Notes under the pieces: model-generated
Told to the model about the DNA's origin: nothing
Database searches by the model: none
The model's input: the letters and a program-made list of their open reading frames with translations, nothing else
Assembly (NCBI GenBank): GCA_012931725.1
Contig: CM022951.1
Coordinates: forward strand, 30,598,605 to 30,662,604
Origin: Litsea cubeba
Lineage: Eukaryota > Streptophyta > Magnoliopsida > Laurales > Lauraceae
Direction: 5' to 3'
Length of the DNA stretch: 64,000 nucleotides
Program-made: the position numbers and the translations under genes
Part shown: in pieces, positions 49,481 through 60,193 of the stretch
Numbering within the stretch: position 1 is the first letter of the stretch
Layout of the letters: every line of letters starts with the position of its first letter

Positions 49481-50077
49481 GGTTCTGGTACCGTAAGCTA
49501 TGCTTTGTACTAGAACGGATATCTGTCACGCAGTATGCCTAGTCAGCAGATATCAGTCTAGCCCAGGTTTTTATCATTGACTGTTGTAAGATGTGTTCTC
49601 GAATACTTGAGAAGGACTAGGGATCACATGTTGAGTCATAGCAGTGATGAGTTGATTACCAGTTGGTTACATAGATACTGACTTCTAGTCAGATCAGGAT
49701 TCCAGGAAATCAATTTCTGGGTATGTGTTTATGCTGTAATTACTTGAGAAGCAATTACGGAAGCAGATTGACTCAAAAGATTCCTTATGGAATTTGAAGT
49801 GGTATTTTTGGCAGGACAGCCGATCACAGTTTACTGTGATAACAGCAGGGCAGTCGCTAAGTCCAAATAACCCAAGAGCCAAAAAGTATGTACAGAGGAA
49901 GTTATAAATGGTCAGATAGATTGTACAAAGAGGTGATGTACGATCACCAAGATAGCCTCTGCAGACAATCTAGTAGATCCATTTACTAAGCCTTTGACTA
50001 CCAAAGTCTTTGAGCTATATGTAAAAGGGATGTGCATGAGATGCAACTCTAACTGGCACTGAGCCCAAGTGGGAGAT
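49481..50077 (+). pseudogene. Family A pol remnant, 3' portion (RNase H)
   Basis: Continues the family A pol after the nested element; matches about 718-1315. RNase H remnants include the SGYVF block near 49720, VQRGDV near 49925 and DPFTKPLTTKVFELY near 49975-50020. Stops are frequent. It ends in the polypurine tract AAGTGGGAGATTG before the right LTR. Confidence 0.75.
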
Positions 50078-50967
50078 TGTTAGTTTTATGGACTCAATCC
50101 AGTAGATGATATAATAAATTGATTAAATTCTTTATTTATTCATATATTCATGTTTACTTTTCATGAGATGAATGGTGATTTATTATATACTTGCACATAA
50201 CCAATACGAATGACATGATGGTTCATGAGATGAACCGGGGTCCACAAGTATATTAGATGTAACACATGTGTATGGATGAGATCCACATACGGGAGACATG
50301 TGTGGCAAATCTTATACTTAAATATTATCACAACCAGTGATGAGACTGGACATCTCATACTGATAAGGTTGCAGTACTTTGATCACTATGAGATAGTGTG
50401 ATTTGTCTCGATCATCAGAATGGAAGATTCTGGATCATATTGTTGGTACATTGGATGTATTGAAGGACCATGAGAAGCACCTTATAAACACTGTCTTTAT
50501 TTTAAGGTCTGCTCTCATAATTCTCTAGCAATAGGCTCTCAATCCTGAGACATTAATGAACTCAAGTTTCTATCTATTCATTTGCTTTGAGTCACCAATG
50601 AGTGAGGCCAACTGTAGGTCAACACCTCGGTGATTTGGGTACATGGTTGTAGAGCTGTGGGAACATTCAATAGTCAAGAAGGAATCTATCTCTAATATCC
50701 CCTTCAGCCAATTAATGGATTTATCATTGGTAAGTGCGCACCGATTCCGATTAAGAGTTAATTGGAAAGGTACCTATTGATCATTATAATTAATTGGGAC
50801 TCAAGGATAATAAGATATGGATTTACTTTGGAAGACAGGTCCAATTGATCCATGGATATTGATAGAGGGGTCTACTTGTGATAATGTGGAAGTTTAGGGT
50901 CTTCTATGTAATATTCCTAAGACTGTAGTTCAATTGCATTTATATAGTGGAGTTACTAGCAAAACCC

Positions 50968-50981
50968 CGTGGATAACCACG
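50968..50981 (-). terminator. Helitron 3' terminal hairpin
   Basis: 5-bp perfect stem CGTGG/CCACG with a 4-nt loop, extendable by G-T pairs, eight bases from the terminal CTAG. In Helitrons this hairpin marks the end of rolling-circle transfer. Confidence 0.75.
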
Positions 50982-51099
50982 AAACCACCAAATGCACAGA
51001 CTGATATGAATTATTTTTAATAAATTTATTAATTAGTAAACTTGTGAGTCCTTTTTCTTGTTGATAATTTGATCTTTATGTTTTTTTTCAAATATTTTA

Positions 51100-54000
51100 A
51101 TCTTTAGGTGAGGCATGATTTGATTAAGAAAGATCAAATGATCATAGACCTAATAAATTGACCTGATATATTTAAGTGGGACCAAGATGAATGGGGTCCA
51201 TCATCTCTATTCTAACCGTTCATAAAATCATATGATGCGGGCTGGGACCCATTAATTGATTGATAAAGATCAAATGATCATAGACCCCTCAAATTGACCA
51301 AACCTAACCTATTTAAGTGGGACACCCAAGATGAATGGGGTCCACCATCTATATTCTAACCGCCCATAAAATCATATTATGCGGGATGGGACCCATGACT
51401 TGATTAAGAAAGATTAAAGGATCAAATGATCGTAGACCTAACAAATTGACCTAATATATTTAAGTGGGACCCAGATGAATGGGGTCCACCATCTTTATTC
51501 TAACCGTCCATAAAATCAAATGTTGCGGGCCGGGACCCATTAATTGATTGATAAATATCAAATGATGAAATAATCATAGACCTCTCAAATTGACCAAACC
51601 TAGCCTATTTAAGTGGGACCCCAAAGATTAATGGGGTCCACCATCTATATTCTAACCGTCCATAAAACCATATGATGCGGGCTGGGACTCATGAATTGCT
51701 TGATAAATATCAAATGATCAAATGATCATAGACCTCACAAATTGACCAAACCTAACCTATTTAAGTGGAACCTCCTATGCGGGACAGGACCCATGAATTG
51801 ATTAAGTAAGATCAAAGGATCAAATGATCGCAGACCTAACAAATTGACCAATTATTCTTAAGTGGGACCCAGATGAATGGGGTCCACCATCTTTATTCAA
51901 ACCGTCCATAAAATCAAATGATGCGGGATGGGACCCATGAATTGATTGATAAAGATCAAATGATCAAATGATCATAGACCTCTCAAATTGACCAAACCTG
52001 ACCTATTTAAGTGGGACCCCCAAGATGAATGGGGTCCACCGTTTATATTCTAACAATCCATGAAATAATCTAATGCGGGTTGGGACCCATGAATTGCTTG
52101 ATAATGATCAAAGTATTAAATGATCATAGACCTCACAAATTGACCAAACCTAACTTATTTAAGTGGAACCCCCCAGATGAATGGGGTCCACCATCTTTAT
52201 TATAACCGTCCATAAAACCATATTATGCGGGATGGGACCCATGAATTGATTTAAAAAGATCAAAGGATCAAATGATCGTAGACCTAACAAATTGATCAAA
52301 TATGTTTAAGTGAGACCCAGATGAATGGGGTCCACCATCTCTATTCTAACCGTCCATAAAATCATATGATGCTGGCCGGGACCCATGAATTGATTGATAA
52401 AGTTCAAATGATCATAGACCTCATAAATTGACCAAACCTAATTTATTTAAGTGGGACCCCAAAGATGAATGGAGAACCATCTATATTCTAACCGTTCATA
52501 AAACCATATGATGCGGGCTGAGACCCATGAATTGCTTGATAAAGGTGAAAGGATCAAATGATCATAGACCTCACAAATTGACCAAACCTAACATATTTAA
52601 GTGAAACCCCCCAAATGAATGGGGTCCACCACTCTATTTTAACCATCTCTGTTCTAACCGTCCATAAAACCATATTATGCGGGTTGGGACCCATGAATTG
52701 ATTAAAAAAGGTCAAAGGATCAAATGATCATAGACCTAACAAATTGACCAAATATTTTTAAGTGGACCCAGATGAATGGGGTCCACTATTTTTATTCTAA
52801 CCGTCCATAAAATCAAATGATGCGGGCCGGGACCCATGAATTGATTGATAAAGATCAAATGATCAATGATCATAGACCTCTCAAATTGACCAAACCTGAC
52901 CTATTTAAGTGGGACCCCTAAATGAATGGGGTCCACCATCTATATTCTAACCGTCCATGAAATAATCTGATGTGGGCTGGGACCCGTGAATTGCTTGATA
53001 ATGATCAAAGTATTAAATGATCATAGACCTCACAAATTGACCAAACCTAACCTATTTAGGTGGAACCCCCCAGATGAATGGGATCCACCATCTTTATTCT
53101 AACCTTCCATAAAACCATATTATGCGGGATGGGACCCATGAATTGATTTAAAAATATCAAAGGATCAAATGATCGTAAACCTAACAAATTGATCAAATAT
53201 GTTTAAGTGAGACCCAGATGAATGGGGTCCACCATCTCTATTCTAACCGTCCATAAAATCATATGATGCGGGTCGGGACCCATGAATTGATTGATAAAGT
53301 TCAAATGATCATAGACCTCATAAATTGACCAAACCTAATTTATTTAAGTGGGACCCCAAAGATGAATGGAGTCCACCATCTATATTCTAACGGTTCATAA
53401 AATCATATGATGCGGGCCTGGACCCATGAATTGCTTGATAAAGGTCAAAGGATCAAATGATCATAGACCTCACAAATTGACCAAACCAAACCTATTTAAG
53501 TGGAACCCCCTAGATGAATGGGGTCCACCAACTCTATTTTAACCATCTCTATTCTAACCGTCCATAAAATCATATTATGCGGGATGGGACCCATGAATTG
53601 ATTAAGAAATATCAAAGGATCAAATGATCATAGACCTAACAAATTGACCAAATATTTTTAAGTGGGACCCAGATGAATGGGGTCCACCATCTTTATTCTA
53701 ACTGTCCATAAAATCAAATGATGCGGGCCGGGACCCATGAATTGATTGATATAAATTTAGCACATCCGGTGTCTTGGCTTATTTAGGGATCTCATGGAGA
53801 GATTTTAGGTTTTTGAGTGGAAGATGATTCTTGATGGAGAGATTTTAGGTCTTTTGAGTGTGTAATAGATATAGAGATTTTTGGGATAAGGGCAACTCCG
53901 GAAATGACATTGCAAATGATGCGGGCCGGGACCCATGAATTGATTGATAAAGTTCAAATGATCATAGATCTCATAAATCGACCAAACCTAATTTATTTAA

Positions 54001-54640
54001 GTGGGACCCCAAAGATGAATGGAGTCCACCATTTATATTTTAACTGTTCATAAAATCATATGATGAGGGCTGGGACCCATGAATTGCTTGATAAAGGTCA
54101 AAGGATCAAATGATCATAGACCTCACAAATTGACCAAGCCAAACCTATTTAAGTGGAACCCCCCAGATGAATGGGGTCCACCAACTCTATTTTAACCATC
54201 TCTATTCTAACCGTCCATAAAATCATATTATGCGGGATGTGATCCATGAATTGATTAAGAAAGATCAAAGGATCAAATGATAATAGACCTAACAAATTGA
54301 CCAAATATTTTTAAGTGGGACCCAGATGAATGGGGTCCACCATCTTTATTCTAACCGTCCATAAAATTGACCAAACCAAACCTATTTAAGTGGAACCCCC
54401 CCGATGAATGGGGTTCACCAACTCTATTTTAACCATCTCTATTCTAACCATCCATAAAATTATATTATGCGGGATGGGACCCATGAATTGATTAAGAAAG
54501 ATCAAAGGATCAAATGATCATAGACCTAACAAATTGACCAAATATTTTTAAGTGGGACCCAGATGAATGTGGTCCACCATCTTTATTCTAACCGTCCATA
54601 AAATTAAATGATGCGGGCCGAGACCCATGAATTGATTGAT
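51100..54640. repeat. Tandem array of ~140-165-bp units inside the Helitron
   Basis: About 25 units share the landmarks GATGCGGGCCGGGACCCATGA, ATTGATTGATAAAGATCAAATG, TCATAGACCTCACAAATTGACC, TATTTAAGTGGGACCC, ATGAATGGGGTCCACCATCT and ATTCTAACCGTCCATAAAATC. Two flavours alternate, one with GACCTAACAAATTGACCAAATA and one with GACCTCACAAATTGACCAAACC, giving a higher-order period of about 290-300 bp. A non-repeat block at 53751-53910 recurs at 54643-54800. There is no coding potential. Confidence 0.88.
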
Positions 54641-56181
54641 ATAAATTTAGCACATCTGGTGTGTTGGCTTATTTAGGGATCTCATGGAGAGATTTCAGGC
54701 TTTTGAGTGGAAGATGATTCTTGATGGAGAGATTTTAGGTCTTTTGAGTGTGTAATAAATATAGAGATTTTAGGGATAAGGGCAACTCCGGAAATGACAT
54801 TGCAAGAAATTTGAGGTTGCGCCACGTGTCTTTATGTGAGAAAGTGTATACATCCCTTTAGTAATATAGATTTGCAATTAACTGTGGGCCCGGATTACAC
54901 ATGAGATGTGGGGTCGCGAGTCCCAGTTGGAGCCAGCTTTCTAAGGAATCCCTAGTGGTCCCCACGCTAGCCCAATTATTAGAAAGTATCTAATTCTAGT
55001 TGAACTCTAAAAGGAAAGTTATTATTTCTATTTGAATTAAGACTTTTAGTAGTGGTAATAGTAGACTTACTAATTTTAGTAGAAGTGAGACTTCTATTTT
55101 AATTAGAAAGGAATTGGAAAGTTACTAATCATATTTGAAGTGAGACTTCTAAATGTGATATGGTAAGTTACTAATTAATGGAAGTGAGACTTCTATTGTA
55201 ATTAATAAAGAAGAGACAACTTGCAAAAGCTATAAATAGAGGAGAGGAGGCCTTGGACGTCCAAGCACTGTCCTTGCATTGGGATTCATGCCCAAGGCCC
55301 CCTAGTGCAAGTGTTGCACAAGTTATTCCTCTCTTCCCTCTTCTAGTTCTCCTTCTAGTTCCTCCCTAGAGTTCCTAGTAGTTTTCTCTTGGAAATCCCA
55401 CCATCTTCTTGAGAAAAAGGAGAATCTAATACGGGTCATAGCGTGGAAGATCAAGAGGTCTTGGAGATCCCTATTTGATTAGTGAAAGCGTTTCATCATC
55501 AAAGAAAGACGCAACTTCTCCATTAGAGCACAACCGAGCTCCAAAGGTATAATCTACTTCCTTGCATGTTGTAGATTTATTAGTTCCTGTTTTTATCTTC
55601 TAGATAGATTGTATTTACTGATCATGATGACTGAGATTGAGGACATGGATCTTGGATTGGGTTTTATAGCCTTGTGGATAGTTGATCCCTGCGTCAAGTG
55701 GGTCAAAAGTTTTTGAAACCTATCCTAGAGGCCCACCCTATTTCCAACAAGGAGTACATTATGGTAGGATCAGTCAGCCGGGCAAACCAACCCTCCTCCA
55801 AGAAGAATTGTGCTATGCCCCCGATCCCTATAGAGCGAAAGAGCAGCCTGGTGATCCCTTGGTTACAGCACATCCGGTCGTTAACTCATCGCTAGCTGCC
55901 GCCGTTTCTAGGACCGATTGACGCCTCACCTGCACAGGCACCTACATAGTGTGGTGTCGGTCGCGCATTCATAATTGGGTTCGGACTCATGTGCCTTCCA
56001 GAACCAGGGGAGTTCCTTTGCTCTTGCTGCGTACGATTAGCCAGCCTTGTGGCGGCAAAAGGATTAGATGTCCACCGATGCTACGGTTCCATGCGGTCCA
56101 AACCCGGTGCCGCATTAGGTTAGGGAGCTGGGCGATAATAGCTCCTCCGTATCCCAAAGCGCGCTACCCTCCTAGGCGCGC

Positions 56182-56334
56182 AACACTAAGTAATCCAAGC
56201 CAACCCACATTACTGACTAACGGTGGATAATCATCTTCCTTAGAGGTACTACATACAACTCCATGAATGAGCAAAATGAAGGTTGCGTTAATGATAAAGA
56301 TCTCTGGGGAAACCGCTAAAAAAAGATTGAACAT
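56182..56334 (-). CDS. nad2: nad2 exon 1 (NADH dehydrogenase subunit 2)
   Basis: A 153-bp open exon, 51 codons from ATG 56332-56334: MFNLFLAVSPEIFIINA, then LLIHGVVCSTSKEDDYPP and SNVGWLGLLSV, which is the N-terminus of plant complex I subunit ND2 in the inner membrane. The length equals the usual exon 1 and it is followed by group II intron sequence. The start is the common MFNLF methionine. Some plants are annotated from a methionine 11 codons upstream; here an extra C (about 56341-56345) puts that ATG out of frame. This exon is intact, but exon 2 carries a stop and 23 kb of intron lies between, so the gene copy is probably dead. Confidence 0.93.
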
Positions 56335-57354
56335 GTGGGAGGGATCCGAACTAATTCTGCTTTCATTTCCCCCGTCTGGAGCACTGAGTTACTGACGGTA
56401 TTCAGCAGGCAGGTTGCACTCTAGGCTAGGAAGGAAGAGCACTTCCAGCAGCCAGACCAACTATGAATGCGTAATGCGTTGCGTATTGTATGAGAGAAGG
56501 TAGCTAAAAAAAGGTGGTGTTTCCGTATAGTACAATACACTGAACACCAACCCAATATCGACTGGATAGATTGAATGCAAGTTTCATCTATTAATCTGTA
56601 AAAGTAGGCTCTTTGTCAAGCAATAAGTACTTAAATAAAGAAAATCGAGTGGACCATCTTCTTTCTCATTCTGAGGAAAGGGTTCGGGAGGAAAATGAAA
56701 CAACGGAGGGATCCGAATCGGACCTAAATGGGAATGACATGAAAAGCTTTTTTCAAAACCTATCATTAAGGGCGTTACGACGATATATGAGAGGAATGGA
56801 TAAAGACTCGTGATTGGTGTGGAGGGGGAGATCAGTTTATGAAATAGTTCAAGAAGGAGTCGTCTCATTTCCTTACTTCTTCGTTCTTTCTAATTCATTC
56901 ACTTCAAGGCAGGTTCTGAACGCCGTTTAACATCATCTTCAACCAACCTCCACTGCCATTTACATTGAGGGGCCTTTCGGTGCGGCCACTAAAGAATTGC
57001 TTATACACTAAACAGCTTGCTTATATATGCTTACCAAGAAAGAGAGATGTGCCTAAGGCGGCATGCAAGCAAACTGTGCATGCTAAGAGAAGAGGAGAGA
57101 TGTTCGCAATTACTACCATAAGAAAGCCGCTTCGCGGGCCGTCACTTCGTTCGTACCTTCTTGGCTCAGGCTTGCAACTGAACTGACTTTATGGCCTTGC
57201 CACCCGCCGCTAGCAGAAGCTAAGCGCTTGAAAAGCGCGCTAAGAAACGTTGTTTCTGTCGGCCTTTCTGTGCAAGTTACCAGTCCACTAGTAGCAGAAG
57301 AGAGAGTTACAGTACATACAACAGTCTTCCAGTTCTTACTGCAGCTGTTTCTTA
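56335..57354. other. Mitochondrial-like spacer upstream of nad2
   Basis: No gene recognised. A plus-strand frame at 56613-56813 and a minus-strand frame at 56584-56868 overlap and have no known motif. The base composition and style (GC islands, many short repeats) resemble angiosperm mitochondrial spacer. A nad2 promoter could be here but I cannot point to one. Confidence 0.45.
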
Positions 57355-57838
57355 CCAGTCAAGTAGTACAACAGCTGTATCTTATCTTATAGCCCGGCGC
57401 GGCGGGTCGCCTTTTGAAGATAATAGCCGCCCCGTTCGCCTTTTTGAATTCAGTAGATAGAAGAAAGATATCTATTAGATACCTATTTGTTTGGAAAATT
57501 TTTGAAGTCCAGTCACGAGGTCTGAATAGTAGGTATGAGTCATAGTTCAAATATTTCTTGATCTATTCCATATATTCCGTGCTCCAGATACTAGGATGAA
57601 TATCCGACGAGGCAGAACCATCTCTGTCGAGATGATAGACCCATTCTCTGTACTATCAATAGGATCAATTATAACAAGTCGCACACTCATATTCCGGAAA
57701 TACCGAAACAATGGAATTCCACGGTCAAACTACCAGAATGGACTATAAATTTGAGTCCTAAGTGATTCATTTTTTATTGAAAAGCTAGGGCTTCGGGTTC
57801 TTATGGACCGAATTCATTGAAATTCCATCTAGTAAAAC
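57355..57838 (-). pseudogene. petB: Plastid-derived fragment: psbH 3' end, petB exon 1 and petB intron start
   Basis: On the minus strand, 57838 down reads the psbH C-terminus (..LDGISMN, codons at 57813 and up), but the stop codon is changed (TAG to TCG), so the frame would run on to 57786. After the psbH-petB spacer, the 6-bp petB exon 1 ATGAGT lies at 57685-57690, immediately followed by the petB group II intron start GTGCGACTTG (57675-57684) and about 300 bp of intron. The petB main exon is absent. psbH (photosystem II) and petB (cytochrome b6) are plastid genes; this fragment was transferred and is not functional. Confidence 0.85.
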
Positions 57839-60119
57839 TTAGTGAGTCCTCACTGACCTGAGCGATTTCGATCACCTAGCAGGCAGCTGAAGCCGAGGCG
57901 TATCATCATATTTGACTAAGAAGGAAGGAACTCGCAGTGAGATGGCACCGTCTTGTGCAACGCAACGATAGTTGGCCCTCTATCATCTTCTATCTGGTAG
58001 ACTTGGTAAAAGGGCCCCTCCATTCCCTGGATCGACCGCAGCTGCCCCTTATGTTAGAGGGGGGAGATCGACGTTCCTTGCCAACTATCGACCCCGATCC
58101 CGATCTCTTTTCATTTGTTTTGGGTATTACCAAACCTAGCCTAGCCTTCGTCAATCACACTAAAGCAGAGCACCCAACTATGGCAAGGCCTCCCTAATGG
58201 TTAGGTTAGTCAATCCGGCCCGAGACGCGTTCGTTGACAAAACCACCGTAGGAATGGAGACCTTTCAATAGAGCGGAGGCGAACTGATCAACGATAAACA
58301 GCCCTACTCACTACAAACGAATACACCACAAGATCGAACTGCACTCATGCCTCTCCCGCATCAAGTTGATCGCCACCCCCCCCTACGTAGTGATTCTATC
58401 AATCATGTACTTAGGTAGGGCCCCCCATTCTGATTGGTAGATCATTAATAACAAAAAAAACAATTTGCACCAGCCGCACTGTGCTTTCCCTTGCCTAGAT
58501 GTTCGCCTTTCTAAGTCAAGTAATGGTGACCCACCAAAGACTGGAGCCTCGCAACATCCTGATGAAGACCTCCAAACTGAGGGTTCGGTTAGTGGAGGGG
58601 ATGACTTTGCCTCCCCGAAAGAAGAATAGCCCACTCTCTAGCCGACTGATCCTGTTGATCATATAACTGGGAGGGAACGTGTCACATTAGAGGCGAACGA
58701 TCGGAGGTGTTACTTAGTATCGTTATACCGACTCCTCCCGGAATTGCGTTATACCAAACGCTTTCTCTTTACAAAGATGCTCATAGAATCATTTTTCACT
58801 ATTTCAGCTATCAATACGGTATGCTGGCAAGCTTTAGGAATGGGAATAGTCGTGGTTGTGCTTATGAGATGCAAAGCTACAGTCATCCTTTAGTCAGGAA
58901 GCACTCAACGCTGGCTTTTAAGACCAACTTTAGTAAGGTAATTGGAATACATAGGAGATGGGGGCGTTCGGATTCAACTAAGAGCCAGGAAGAGTCGCTA
59001 AGGCAAGAGCCAAGATCATAATAGTCCTCTTGAGGCTTTGAGATCGTAGAGGCTTTGCCCCTTCCTAAAGTTCTTGACTCAATGCCAAGCGATTTGCTAA
59101 CCGGTCCCTTTACTTAGCTTAGAAGGTCTGGGAGACAAGGTCGGAATTTACGTTGTTACTCTAGGGCTAGGTAAAGGGATAGACAAGGTCAAGGTAGGAT
59201 TTACGTGTTGTTAATGAGTTTTCCCCTTTTTTAAGTAAATTTCTTGCTATTCAATAGTGGTTAACTGGCTGCTCACTTGAACAACCAAACCGGTTTTCTT
59301 TAAAATCAAAGTAGCCACGAGTGGAGTTAGCCAATTCTATTTCTATCCATTACAAGCATAAGTTCTTAAATCGGCTTATTTTATTAGTAGCTGTCTCCAG
59401 TTAGCCAGCCAGCAGGAGCTCGTTCATGACTCTTAGGAATCGGTCAATCTTGCCACACTTCCTCCAAGGAGGGGAGGGAATAGGAAAGCAACTACACCAC
59501 CATTTAATGAGCTTATATCGCTCTTTAGCTTCACTAATCTCCACCCAGCCCATTAAGCCCTTCCCCTATCTATCTCAGCAGGGGCATCGTAGTCAAGATC
59601 CTATGACCTCTTTAGCGAGTGGTTCTTTGTTCCCTCAGGATCGAGGGTTCGTTTGACTAACCAAATAGTAGGGAGCGGATTTCATGGATGGAGTTGGGGC
59701 CTGAATGAAGTAGTCAACAGGTAGTGAATATGCGAATTGGCTAGTAGGCCACTTGATGTTGATCACATCTCTGAGTTTGAGTGCTGGAGAAAGGAAAGAA
59801 TAGTAGGTCTAGGAAGGCCCGAGTAAGATAGTCTTTTTTTTCCATCAGTAGGGAATAAGAATAGCTGTTGAGTGGAAGGTGTATTACCACCACCTTGGTT
59901 GGGATAACTGTGCTTTTGTTTGACTATTCCATGGTGATTCCCAAAAGCCACACCAAATCGCGGGCTCAATAAAGAAATCAATCTAGAAAGCTCATGTGGG
60001 ATCTGCATATTACGAAAGCCGTATTGCTCGAAGGGCAGCGGCAGCAGTGTGGTTCCAGGTGCCGTCGCTAGATTGAAATCTGCAGGGTGGCGGGGACTTC
60101 GACTGTACTGTAGGGGTGG
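57839..60119. other. Mitochondrial-like spacer without recognised genes
   Basis: Several frames of 60-105 codons (for example 57937-58197, 58707-59021 plus; 58383-58634 and 59763-60008 minus) show no motif I know. The 29 bases at 58723-58751 are an exact inverted copy of 32030-32058. The text style is typical of plant mitochondrial intergenic DNA. Confidence 0.45.
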
Positions 60120-60193
60120 TAGGCTTAGTAGGGCTCGAACTTACAATATCACCGTTATGAGCAGTACGTTTCAACTAATTAAACTATAAGCCC
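60120..60193 (-). tRNA. trnI-CAU: Mitochondrial-type tRNA-Ile (CAU anticodon)
   Basis: A 74-nt cloverleaf on the minus strand: acceptor GGGCTTA pairs with TAAGCCT (first pair G-U), the anticodon loop CTCATAA carries CAT, and the T loop is TTCGAGC. It resembles the native plant mitochondrial trnI(CAU) whose C34 is modified to lysidine to read AUA. The T stem here has one A-C mismatch (GTAAG against CCTAC) where I recall GTAGG, and the anticodon stem has two G-U pairs. It may be a decayed copy. An elongator Met identity is less likely. Confidence 0.75.

Larger units (their letters stand above)
50956..54870 (-). mobile_element. Non-autonomous Helitron-like element
   Basis: Read on the minus strand it starts TCTATATTACTAAAGGG and ends GGGGTTTTGCTAG. 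The host sequence is split exactly between A and T with no duplication, which is the Helitron rule (5' TC, 3' CTRR, A^T target). Eight bases before the CTAG end is a hairpin, CGTGG-loop-CCACG (50968-50981), as Helitrons require. No Rep or helicase frame is present, so it must be mobilised in trans. The interior is almost all a tandem repeat. Confidence rests on the four diagnostic features agreeing and on the uninterrupted LTR copies that show the empty site. Confidence 0.88.
35420..55749 (+). mobile_element. Full-length copia family A element carrying nested copia C and a Helitron
   Basis: Flanked by AGGAG (35415-35419 and 55750-55754). It has a left LTR of 1757 bp, primer site, a long untranslated leader, gag, degenerate pol, polypurine tract, and a right LTR that is also 1757 bp once the Helitron is subtracted. 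Orientation is plus. Family C copia (42091-49480) splits pol and the Helitron (50956-54870) splits the right LTR; without them the element is about 9.0 kb. Coding decay contrasts with equal LTR lengths, which suggests it moved recently using proteins from another element. Confidence 0.93.
50078..55749 (+). repeat. Family A right LTR, split by a Helitron
   Basis: 50078-50955 and 54871-55749 together give 1757 bp, the same length as the left LTR, joined at ...GAGTTA / TTTGCAATT exactly as in the uninterrupted copy. TATAAATA lies at 55231-55238. Confidence 0.95.
32841..56181 (-). other. nad2: nad2 intron 1 (group II), expanded to 23.3 kb by transposons
   Basis: The intron runs from exon 1 (ends 56182) to exon 2 (starts 32840). 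Host intron sequence is found at 55750-56181, 35368-35419 and 32841-33608. Removing the two insertions and one copy of each duplication leaves about 1242 bp, a normal size for this intron. The 5' end reads GCGCGCC after the GTT codon; the 3' end reads ...GGTAT before CTA. The two interrupting elements are a family A solo LTR (33609-35367) and a full family A element (35420-55749). Confidence 0.88.

Noticed and set aside
51100..54640. CRISPR-like array
   Set aside because: Units of 140-165 bp are contiguous and similar throughout, with no short repeat and unique spacer structure, and lie in a plant Helitron.
33604..55754. A single large insertion from 33609 to 55749
   Set aside because: The outer flanks do not match (GAAGA versus AGGAG). 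Internal flanks show two separate insertions, 33609-35367 with GAAGA and 35420-55749 with AGGAG, separated by 52 bp of intron.
58383..59021. Possible mitochondrial protein genes in frames at 58.4-59.0 kb
   Set aside because: No motif of any known mitochondrial gene; frames of this length occur by chance in such spacer.
60120..60193. tRNA-Met as the identity of the CAU tRNA
   Set aside because: The body sequence resembles the native mitochondrial trnI(CAU) rather than the plastid-type elongator or the initiator Met genes that I remember.
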